NCBI RefSeq assembly: GCF_017315705.1
Contig: NZ_JAFLRF010000027.1
Span: 40,463 to 78,792 of the forward strand
From: Trinickia mobilis
GTDB taxonomy: Bacteria > Pseudomonadota > Gammaproteobacteria > Burkholderiales > Burkholderiaceae
Direction: 5' to 3'
Length of the DNA stretch: 38,330 nt
Below the pieces are notes generated by a model that worked only from the letters and a program-made list of their open reading frames with translations, was not told the origin of the DNA and did not search any database. This document shows, one piece after another, positions 32,242-38,330 of this stretch; position 1 is the stretch's first letter, and every line of letters begins with the position of its first letter. The position numbers and the translations under genes are program-made.

Positions 32242-32874
32242 TTGAGCGAAAGGATAGCACGCAACCCCGCGGCAAAACGCAAAAGCGAGCTGCGAAAAAC
32301 GCTGCTCGCAGCGCGTAAAACCGCGCTCTGCGCGCCCGGCAGCCAGGCTGCGCTCGGCGCTCGTGTCCTCGATATTTTGGAACACTATGCACCGCGCGTC
32401 GCCGGTTTTTACTGGCCGCTCGACGGCGAATTCGACGCGCGCGATGCGCTGGCTCAGTGGCTATCGCTCGACGCGCATCGACAGGCCGCGCTGCCCGTCA
32501 TTCCGGTTATCGGCACGGCGCTCGAATTTCATGAGTGGGTGCCGGGCGCGCCGATGAAAATCGGCCATCACCGGATTCCCGAACCGGAGTCGGCGCGGGT
32601 GCTGGCGCCCGATCTGCTGCTCGTGCCCTGCGTGGCCTTCGACGACGACGGCTATCGGCTCGGCTATGGCGGCGGCTACTACGACCGCACGCTTGCCGCA
32701 TGGCCGGGCGGCAAGCGGCCGGTCACGGTGGGCGTCGCGTTCGAGGCGTGCCGGACGAGCGCGTTGCCGCGCGAGACGCACGACGTGCCGCTCGACGCGA
32801 TCATCACGGATACAGGAAGCTATTTCAGCGCGCCGGAGCCAATGCGGGCGGGCCAGGCGAATCGGGCAGGCTGA
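32242..32874 (+). CDS. 5-formyltetrahydrofolate cyclo-ligase
   Basis: 210 residues if started at the TTG at 32242 (GGAG 7 bases upstream); an in-frame ATG at 32191 would overlap the slt start and lacks a binding site. The family motifs are SELRKTLLAARKTALCAPGS at the N-terminus, AGFYWPLDGEFDARD, LLVPCVAFDDDGYRLGYGGG then YYDRTLA (the ATP-binding glycine loop), and VGVAFEACRTSALPRETHDV. It converts 5-formyl-THF to 5,10-methenyl-THF with ATP. Cytosolic, full length. The gene is often called ygfA or fau. Confidence 0.92.
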   Translation: MSERIARNPAAKRKSELRKTLLAARKTALCAPGSQAALGARVLDILEHYAPRVAGFYWPLDGEFDARDALAQWLSLDAHRQAALPVIPVIGTALEFHEWVPGAPMKIGHHRIPEPESARVLAPDLLLVPCVAFDDDGYRLGYGGGYYDRTLAAWPGGKRPVTVGVAFEACRTSALPRETHDVPLDAIITDTGSYFSAPEPMRAGQANRAG

Positions 32875-32914
32875 GCGCGCGCTCACCTTCGTTCCGCGCA
32901 CGCCAAAGACTGCT

Positions 32915-33427
32915 TCATAACGACGCCGCTGCCCTCGCTGCGGTGTCGTACAAACCAGACGCGTTGCGCATGAGCTGCGCGGCCTCGCCGATTTGCTCGT
33001 TGGTCAGGCCGCTTTCCTTGAGCGTGGCGATCAGGCAGCTCTCGCGCACCTCGCGATACTTGAGGCACAGGTCGCGCCCCGCCTGGGTGGCGGAAAAGAA
33101 CACTTCCTTGCCTGTCTTTTCGCTTTTTACGTACCCTCTAGCCAGCAGCTTCTTCAACGCGTACGTGGCGACGTGCGTATCTTCGATATTCAGCACGAAG
33201 CAGATGTCCGCGAGCTTCTTCTTGCGCTCGCGATGGCTCACGTGATGCAGCAGCGAGACTTCGATCGCCGTCATGTCCTTCGCGCCCGCGGCCGACATGC
33301 AGCGCACCATCCAGCGGTTGAACGCGTTGCTTGCCATGATGAGGCCATATTCGAACTCGGATAATTCCGCACTCGTTTCAGAGACGAGATGTTCCGAGGA
33401 AACGATCTTGGTCGGGTGACGCGACAT
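32915..33427 (-). CDS. MarR-type winged-helix transcriptional regulator
   Basis: 170 residues. An N-terminal helix (SEFEYGLIMASNAFNRWMVR) precedes a winged helix-turn-helix: DMTAIEVSLLHHVSHRERKK, then LADICFVLNIEDTHVATYAL and the wing KSEKTGKEVFFSATQAGRDL. C-terminal helices complete the MarR-like dimer layout. It diverges from pxpB across 236 bp that contain a palindrome (33546-33561), so it probably controls the 5-oxoproline genes; this is inferred from position only. No sensing residues can be named. Confidence 0.85.
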   Translation of the reverse strand: MSRHPTKIVSSEHLVSETSAELSEFEYGLIMASNAFNRWMVRCMSAAGAKDMTAIEVSLLHHVSHRERKKKLADICFVLNIEDTHVATYALKKLLARGYVKSEKTGKEVFFSATQAGRDLCLKYREVRESCLIATLKESGLTNEQIGEAAQLMRNASGLYDTAARAAASL

Positions 33428-33545
33428 GTTCGGCGAATTTCAAGATGAAAGAAAGGTGAGCCGAAGTGTACGACGCGCATAAGTCGTTGCGCTCCTAGCA
33501 AAAACGCTTATTGGGAAAATCTCAATATTTTATTGACAATGTATC

Positions 33546-33561
33546 CTAGCAACCTTGGTAG
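33546..33561. promoter_or_regulatory. Inverted repeat, candidate operator for the winged-helix regulator
   Basis: CTAGCAACCTTGGTAG is symmetric as CTAnCAAnnTTGnTAG. Its left half, TCCTAGCAA, recurs at 33493-33501. It lies between the divergent regulator and pxpB, downstream of TTGACA at 33533. Confidence 0.45.
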
Positions 33562-33571
33562 CTTTGCATGG

Positions 33572-33605
33572 GATCAGAGTAGGGGCTAAAGCGCCAACTC
33601 TGATC
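33572..33605. promoter_or_regulatory. Stem-loop in the pxpB leader
   Basis: GATCAGAGT and ACTCTGATC pair perfectly across 16 bases (AGGGGCTAAAGCGCCA), which can form an inner GGC/GCC stem. It lies 59 bp before the pxpB start, so it would be in the 5' leader. It may be an RNA control element or a mobile palindromic unit. Confidence 0.4.
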
Positions 33606-33663
33606 GACAGGGGGCACGCTCGGTTCGCCCCAGGCCGCCACCGTCCAATCACTCTTCATACCG

Positions 33664-34317
33664 ATGAGTCAACCGCGTATTTATCCGTTCGGCGACACCG
33701 CGCTGGTCTGCGAGACGCCGCCGCCCGCGACGCTCGATTGCCAGCGGCGCATCTGGGCCGCGGCCGAGGCCGCGCGGCGGTGGCCGCATGTGCTTGAAGT
33801 CGTGCCCGGCATGAACAACCTGACGATCGTGTTCGACCCGCTCGCCGCCGACAGCGAGACGCTCGCCGCCGAGCTCGCCGCCGCCATGGAGCGCGAGCCG
33901 GACGCAGCGGTGGCGGGCCGCGAAGTCGAAGTGCCGGTTCAGTACGGCGGCGAGTTCGGGCCGGATCTGCTCGCGGTCGCCGAGCACACCGGGCTCACGC
34001 CGGACGAAGTGGTCGAGCGCCACGCGGCGGGCGACTACGTCGTGTTCTTCCTCGGCTTCCAGCCGGGCTTCGCGTACCTGGGCGGGCTCGCAGACGCCTT
34101 GCACACGCCCCGGCGCGCCGCGCCGCGGCTCGAAGTGCCGGCCGGGTCGGTCGGCATCGGCGGCGCGCAGACCGGCATCTATCCGGCGGCAGCGCCCGGC
34201 GGCTGGCAGTTGATCGGCCGCACCTCGCTCCCGCTGTTCGATCCGGCGCGCACGCCGCCCACGCTCTTGCAGCCGGGCGACCGGGTGCGCTTTACCGTCG
34301 CGGGGCTCCATCGATGA
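33664..34317 (+). CDS. pxpB: 5-oxoprolinase subunit PxpB
   Basis: 217 residues, the KipI/PxpB family (carboxyltransferase subdomain C/D). Motifs: YPFGDTALVCETPPP at the start, VLEVVPGMNNLTIVFDPLAA, VVFFLGFQPGFAYLGGLADA, and the C-terminal PAGSVGIGGAQTGIYPAAAP with WQLIGRT. With PxpA and PxpC it forms the ATP-dependent 5-oxoprolinase that opens 5-oxoproline (pyroglutamate) to glutamate. First gene of the set; its stop overlaps the pxpC start (ATGA at 34314-34317). Confidence 0.93.
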   Translation: MSQPRIYPFGDTALVCETPPPATLDCQRRIWAAAEAARRWPHVLEVVPGMNNLTIVFDPLAADSETLAAELAAAMEREPDAAVAGREVEVPVQYGGEFGPDLLAVAEHTGLTPDEVVERHAAGDYVVFFLGFQPGFAYLGGLADALHTPRRAAPRLEVPAGSVGIGGAQTGIYPAAAPGGWQLIGRTSLPLFDPARTPPTLLQPGDRVRFTVAGLHR

Positions 34318-35360
34318 TCGACGTCATTCGCGCGGGGCTTCTCACGACGATCCAGGATCTCGGACGGCCCGGCTGGCGGCACCTCGGCATCGCGCTCGGC
34401 GGCGCGCTCGACACGCTCGCGCTCGAAGTCGGCAACCGCCTCGTCGGCAACCGGCCGCAGGCGGCGGCGCTCGAAGTGACCGTGGGCCCCACGGTCCTGC
34501 GCTTCGCGCGCGCCACGCGCGTGGCCATCACCGGCACGGAGTTCGGCTCGACGCTCGACGGCAAACCGGTCTACTCGTGGTGGAGCCTGCCGGTGAAGGC
34601 CGGCCAGGAACTGATCTTGCACGCGGCGAAACGCGGGATGCGGGCGTATGTTTGCGTCGCGGGCGGCATCGACGTGCTGCCGATGCTCGGCTCGCGCAGC
34701 ACCGATCTGGGCGCGCGCTTCGGCGGCCTGGGCGGCCGGGCGCTGAAGGACGGCGACCGCCTGCCGATCGGCAACCTGTTCTCGAGCGGTGCGAGCGTGG
34801 CGCCGGATGCGCCCGAGTTCGGCGTGAAAGCGCCCGAGTGGTGCCGCTTCGTCCTGTTCGCCCACGAACCGGTGCGGCGCGGCAAGCACGGCGCGGGGGC
34901 CGACTGGGCGGTGCCGATCCGCGTCTTGCGCGGCCCGGAATACGACAGCTTCACGGCAGACGCGCAAAGCGCGTTCTGGACAGACGAATGGGTCGTGACG
35001 CCGAACAGCAATCGCATGGGCTACCGCCTCGCGGGCACGCAGCTCGCGCGCACGCGGCAAGGCGATCTGCTGTCGCACGCGGTGCTGCCGGGCACGATCC
35101 AGGTGCCGCCCAACGGCCAGCCGATCGTGCTGATGAGCGACGCGCAAACCACGGGCGGCTACCCGAAGATCGGCGCGGTGATTCGCGCGGATCTCTGGAA
35201 GCTCGCGCAGGTGCGCTTGAACGGCAGCATCCGCTTCATCCCGACAGCGCAAGAAGAAGCGCTTTACGCGTTCCACGAAGAACGGGCGTATTTGCGGCAG
35301 ATCGACGTCGCGATCGCCATGCATGAGGAGCGGCTGCGCAAAGAGACGCGTGCCGCTTAG
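34314..35360 (+). CDS. pxpC: 5-oxoprolinase subunit PxpC
   Basis: 348 residues, KipA/PxpC family. Motifs: IRAGLLTTIQDLGRPGWRHL at the N-terminus, GGALDTLALEVGNRLVGN, AYVCVAGGIDVLPMLGSRST, and WVVTPNSNRMGYRLAGTQLA with GTIQVPPNGQPIVLMSDAQT. It pairs with PxpB as the two halves of the urea-amidolyase-like carboxyltransferase fold. Translationally coupled to pxpB; pxpA follows after 52 bp. Full length. Confidence 0.93.
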   Translation: MIDVIRAGLLTTIQDLGRPGWRHLGIALGGALDTLALEVGNRLVGNRPQAAALEVTVGPTVLRFARATRVAITGTEFGSTLDGKPVYSWWSLPVKAGQELILHAAKRGMRAYVCVAGGIDVLPMLGSRSTDLGARFGGLGGRALKDGDRLPIGNLFSSGASVAPDAPEFGVKAPEWCRFVLFAHEPVRRGKHGAGADWAVPIRVLRGPEYDSFTADAQSAFWTDEWVVTPNSNRMGYRLAGTQLARTRQGDLLSHAVLPGTIQVPPNGQPIVLMSDAQTTGGYPKIGAVIRADLWKLAQVRLNGSIRFIPTAQEEALYAFHEERAYLRQIDVAIAMHEERLRKETRAA

Positions 35361-35412
35361 GACCTGTTCACGCTGATAACAGGCCATAGCATCACTAGAT
35401 GAGGTCACCACC

Positions 35413-36165
35413 ATGGAAATCGATTTGAACGCCGATCTCGGCGAAGGCTGCGGATTCGACGAGGCGCTGCTGGATTACGTCAGCTCGGCAAACATTGCGT
35501 GCGGCTGGCACGCGGGCGGCGCCAACGCAATGCGCGATTGCGTGCGCTGGGCCGTCCAGAAGGGCGTGTCGATCGGCGCGCATCCGAGCTTCAACGATCC
35601 CGAGAACTTCGGCAGAAAGGAAATGGATCTGCCGGCCGGCGACATTTACGCCGGCGTGCTCTACCAGCTCGGCGCCCTGTCCGCGATCGCGCAGGCCGAG
35701 GGCGGGCGCATCGTCCACGTGAAGCCGCACGGCGCGCTCTATAACCAGGCCGCGCGCGACCCGGCGATCGCCGACGCGATCGTATCGGCGGTGCATGACT
35801 TCGATCCGTTGGTGGCCGTGTTCGGCCTCGCGAACAGCAGCTTCGTGGACGCGGCGCGGCGCGCCGGGCTCATTGCCGTCGAAGAGGTCTTCGCCGACCG
35901 CGGCTACCGCTCCGACGGCTCGCTCGTGCCGCGCAGCCAGCCCGGCGCAATGATCGACGACGAAGACGAAATGCTCGAGCGTACGCTCACGATGGTGCGC
36001 GACCGGAGGGTGAAGGCGATCGACGGCAAGTGGGTGCCGCTCAACGCACAGACGATCTGCCTCCATGGCGACGGCCCGCACGCCCTTGCTTTCGCGCGGC
36101 GGATTCGCACGGCGCTCGAAGCCAACGGCATCGAGGTGCACGCCGCAAGCGCGCTGCGGGCCTGA
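35413..36165 (+). CDS. pxpA: 5-oxoprolinase subunit PxpA
   Basis: 250 residues, LamB/YcsF family. Motifs: [80 protein letters not shown] and [20 protein letters not shown]. It is the third subunit of the ATP-dependent 5-oxoprolinase, which removes pyroglutamate formed spontaneously from glutamine and glutamate. The ATG is preceded by GAGGTCACC. A strong hairpin and a 262-bp gap separate it from the transporter genes. Confidence 0.94.
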   Translation: MEIDLNADLGEGCGFDEALLDYVSSANIACGWHAGGANAMRDCVRWAVQKGVSIGAHPSFNDPENFGRKEMDLPAGDIYAGVLYQLGALSAIAQAEGGRIVHVKPHGALYNQAARDPAIADAIVSAVHDFDPLVAVFGLANSSFVDAARRAGLIAVEEVFADRGYRSDGSLVPRSQPGAMIDDEDEMLERTLTMVRDRRVKAIDGKWVPLNAQTICLHGDGPHALAFARRIRTALEANGIEVHAASALRA

Positions 36166-36211
36166 GTCCGGAACCCGCGGAGAACGCAGCCGACACCCGG
36201 CATCGCAGTAC

Positions 36212-36244
36212 GGCAGACGCCCCGCTCCTTGCGGGGCGTCTGCC
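36212..36244 (+). terminator. Perfect 14-bp hairpin between pxpA and the transporter genes
   Basis: GGCAGACGCCCCGC and GCGGGGCGTCTGCC pair perfectly around TCCTT, 46 bp after the pxpA stop. There is no T-run. It probably terminates or attenuates transcription, so pxpBCA would be expressed more than the transporter. Confidence 0.65.
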
Positions 36245-36427
36245 AAGTGCAGTCCCAGCGGCCAGAAAACCAAAGCAACGATCAGAAGAGCCGCACGAAG
36301 CAAACCCGCGACACTTATCCGTGCCGCGCTTCCGAGGAGGTTCGCCGCATGGCATGCGTCGTGCGCCACCCGCGCACCGGGGCAAGCCCTGCGGCGGTTT
36401 GGTTTGACACCGTTTGGAGACAATTAC

Positions 36428-37201
36428 ATGCAGACCACCGTCAGCCTTTGGCCGCTGATCGGGGTAGCCGTGATCATCATCGGATTCCTGTTGCGCTTCA
36501 ATCCGATGCTGATCGTCGCGGCCGCCTCGATCGTCACCGCGCTCGCCGCGCATTTTCCGCCGGACAAGATCCTCGCCGCGATCGGCAGCGGCTTTCTGAA
36601 GACCCGCAACATTCCGATCATCCTGTTTCTGCCGCTCGCGGTGATCGGCCTGCTCGAGCGGCACGGGCTGCGCGAGCGTGCGCAGATGTGGATCGCGAGC
36701 ATCAAGGCGGCGACCGCCGGGCGTCTTCTGATCATCTACTTGCTCGTGCGCGAGCTGACCGCCGCGGTCGGGCTGACCGGGCTCGGCGGCCATCCGCAGA
36801 TGGTGCGGCCGCTGCTCGCGCCGATGGCCGAAGGCGCGACCGAAACCCGCTTCGGCAAGATCAGCGACGCCGTGCGCTTCCGGCTGCGCGCCTACGCGGC
36901 GTCTGCCGATAACGTCGGCCTCTTCTTCGGCGAGGACATCTTCGTTGCGTTCGGCGCGATCGTGCTGATGGTCACCTTCCTCAAGGAAGCGGGCATCAGC
37001 GTCGAGCCGCAGCACGTCGCCGTGTGGGGCATCCCGACCGCGATCTGCGCGTTCCTGATCCACGGCTTCAGGTTGTATCTGCTCGATCGGCGGCTCGAAA
37101 AAGAACTGGGCGGGCGGCATGCCGCGCACTCGATTGCGCCGGAAGAAGACGCGAAACAAGCCGCTCAAGAAGCGGCGAAAGCCGCAGGAGACGAGGCATG
37201 A
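36428..37201 (+). CDS. DUF969 family subunit of a 5-oxoproline transporter
   Basis: 257 residues from the ATG at 36428 (GGAG 8 bases upstream). About six membrane segments (LWPLIGVAVIIIGFLLRFNP, LIVAAASIVTALAAHFPPDK, RNIPIILFLPLAVIGLLERH, RLLIIYLLVRELTAAVGLTG, VAFGAIVLMVTFLKEAGISV, AVWGIPTAICAFLIHGFRLY) and the conserved loop GGHPQMVRPLLAPMAEGATE. A charged C-terminal tail follows. DUF969 and DUF979 proteins are annotated as 5-oxoproline transporter subunits because they sit with pxp or pcp genes. The stop overlaps the next start (ATGA). Confidence 0.87.
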   Translation: MQTTVSLWPLIGVAVIIIGFLLRFNPMLIVAAASIVTALAAHFPPDKILAAIGSGFLKTRNIPIILFLPLAVIGLLERHGLRERAQMWIASIKAATAGRLLIIYLLVRELTAAVGLTGLGGHPQMVRPLLAPMAEGATETRFGKISDAVRFRLRAYAASADNVGLFFGEDIFVAFGAIVLMVTFLKEAGISVEPQHVAVWGIPTAICAFLIHGFRLYLLDRRLEKELGGRHAAHSIAPEEDAKQAAQEAAKAAGDEA

Positions 37202-38154
37202 CGATCACGCTCAACTATCTCTTCTGGCTCGTCGGCATCGTGTTGCTGATCGTCGGCGGGATGATTCTCGTCGACCGCGCGCACCCGCGGCGATTCTCCG
37301 CAGGCGGCTTCTGGATTCTCTATGCGCTGATCTTTCTGATCGGCGACCAGCTGCCGGTCGACGTGGTCGGCGCGCTCGTGATCCTGATGGCGCTCATCGC
37401 CGGCTTCGGCGGCGTGACGGCAGGCAAGCCGAAGATGCTGCCCGAAGACGTCCGCCGCGCCAGCGCAACGCGCCTCGGCAACAAGCTCTTCGTCCCCGCG
37501 CTGACGATTCCGGTGGTCACGGTCATCGTGACGCTCGCCGCGAGCCATCTCGTCTTCGGCGGCACGCCGCTCGTCGATCCGAAGAACGTGACGCTGATCG
37601 GCTTCGGCGCCGGCTGCGTGATCGCGCTCGCGATCGCGTGCGTGATCACGCGCGACACGATCGGGCAGTCGATGCAGGAGACCCGACGCCTCGTCGACGC
37701 GCTGTCGTGGGCCGCGGTGCTGCCGCAGATGCTCGGCATGCTGGGGCTCGTGTTTTCCGATGCGGGGGTGGGCAAGGCCGTCGCGCACGTGACGACGGCC
37801 TACATCGACCTCGATTACCGGCTCGTCGCGGTGGCCGTCTATTGCATCGGCATGGCGCTCTTCACGATGGTGATGGGCAACGGCTTCGCCGCGTTTCCGG
37901 TGATGACGGGCGGCGTCGGCGTGCCGATCCTCGTCAACGTGTTCCACGGCAACCCGGCGACGATGGTGGCAATCGGGATGTTCTCAGGCTACTGCGGGAC
38001 GCTGATGACGCCGATGGCGGCGAACTTCAACATCGTGCCGGCGGCGTTGCTCGAATTGCCCGATAAGAATGCCGTGATCAAAGTGCAGGTGCCGACGGGG
38101 TTGGCGCTCTTGGTCGTGAATATCTTTCTGCTGAATTTCATGATGTTCTTGTGA
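37198..38154 (+). CDS. DUF979 family subunit of a 5-oxoproline transporter
   Basis: 318 residues with eight to nine membrane segments: LFWLVGIVLLIVGGMILVDR, GFWILYALIFLIGDQLPVDV, VGALVILMALIAGFGGVTAG, FVPALTIPVVTVIVTLAASH, NVTLIGFGAGCVIALAIACV, and the family end AFPVMTGGVGVPILVNVFHG, GMFSGYCGTLMTPMAANFNI. It forms the inner-membrane partner of the DUF969 protein, whose stop it overlaps by 4 bp. In many genomes a pyrrolidone-carboxylate peptidase gene (pcp) follows this pair; none is seen in the 176 bp left in the window. Confidence 0.88.
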   Translation: MTITLNYLFWLVGIVLLIVGGMILVDRAHPRRFSAGGFWILYALIFLIGDQLPVDVVGALVILMALIAGFGGVTAGKPKMLPEDVRRASATRLGNKLFVPALTIPVVTVIVTLAASHLVFGGTPLVDPKNVTLIGFGAGCVIALAIACVITRDTIGQSMQETRRLVDALSWAAVLPQMLGMLGLVFSDAGVGKAVAHVTTAYIDLDYRLVAVAVYCIGMALFTMVMGNGFAAFPVMTGGVGVPILVNVFHGNPATMVAIGMFSGYCGTLMTPMAANFNIVPAALLELPDKNAVIKVQVPTGLALLVVNIFLLNFMMFL

Positions 38155-38164
38155 AAGCGAACTT

Positions 38165-38204
38165 GTCCGCTGCGTGGCGTGGGTGAACCACCACGCGTGG
38201 CGGA
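38165..38204 (+). terminator. Hairpin after the transporter operon
   Basis: GTCCGCTGCGTGGCGTGG pairs, with one bulge, with CCACCACGCGTGGCGGAC over a GTGAA loop, 10 bp past the DUF979 stop. A likely terminator, without a clear T-run. Confidence 0.5.
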
Positions 38205-38330
38205 CGATTCGCGAGCCATCCAGAAAAGAATCGCCTAGTTTCTGGATTTCGGACTACTCCTATATCTCGCCAGTCATCGGGCTGGTTATGTTGCGTTCTC
38301 TCATTGATCAGAACATGGAGAACGAGACAT

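Noticed and set aside
36349-36427. Short leader frame (MACVVRHPRTG) before DUF969 with GAGGAGG
   Set aside because: It runs on out of frame into the DUF969 gene without a stop, so it does not form a discrete leader peptide.
1-38330. CRISPR arrays, tRNA, rRNA and intact transposase genes
   Set aside because: None were recognised by eye; no regularly spaced repeat series longer than three units and no cloverleaf or transposase motif was seen.

Overview
The window looks like chromosomal DNA of a Burkholderia-group betaproteobacterium (Burkholderia, Paraburkholderia or Caballeronia). This is inferred from the high GC with GC-rich third positions, the protein styles and the gene order; no database search was possible. 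It falls into two parts. The right part, from about 18.4 kb to the end, is a tightly packed housekeeping chromosome. The left part, 1 to 18.4 kb, is looser, lower in GC, and full of small exported proteins, metal-stress genes and gene fragments, so it reads as an accessory region.

Left part. A LacI-type regulator runs off the left edge and diverges from a phytanoyl-CoA dioxygenase-like enzyme. Then come relics: a LysR gene with its middle deleted, the last 50 codons of a maleylacetate reductase, and a short tail of a WRE-repeat exported protein. Around 3 to 9 kb are a glutathione transferase, several small exported proteins, a GYD-domain protein and two divergent H-NS-like DNA-binding proteins. 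From 9.7 to 14.1 kb is a chromate-resistance operon on the minus strand: chrB, chrA, a Tat-exported Fe/Mn superoxide dismutase, a second ChrB-domain protein and an exported beta-propeller. A dmeR-dmeF cobalt/nickel efflux pair follows on the plus strand, then half of a UPF0016 manganese exporter, a glycine-zipper envelope protein, a PXPV-type exported protein and a DUF305 protein without its signal peptide.

The boundary lies just past the 3' end of glmS, the classic Tn7-family attachment gene. Two copies of a 13-bp repeat, 25 bp apart, sit between the glmS stop codon and the accessory DNA and look like a transposon or IS end.

Right part. glmU-glmS (UDP-GlcNAc synthesis), a GNAT acetyltransferase, an SDR/folB/ttcA group (pterin metabolism and tRNA 2-thiocytidine), a MidA-like methyltransferase, a DUF2905 membrane protein, a HigB/HigA-type toxin-antitoxin pair behind a perfect 24-bp palindrome, cca with a GST, an NDUFA9-like NAD(P)-binding protein, the lytic transglycosylase slt diverging from 5-formyltetrahydrofolate cyclo-ligase, and finally a 5-oxoproline block: a divergent MarR-type regulator, pxpB, pxpC, pxpA and a two-subunit DUF969/DUF979 transporter.

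I saw no rRNA, tRNA, CRISPR array or intact transposase. The least explained signals are the glmS-side repeats, a shared palindromic box ahead of related exported proteins, and structured leaders around the 5-oxoproline genes.
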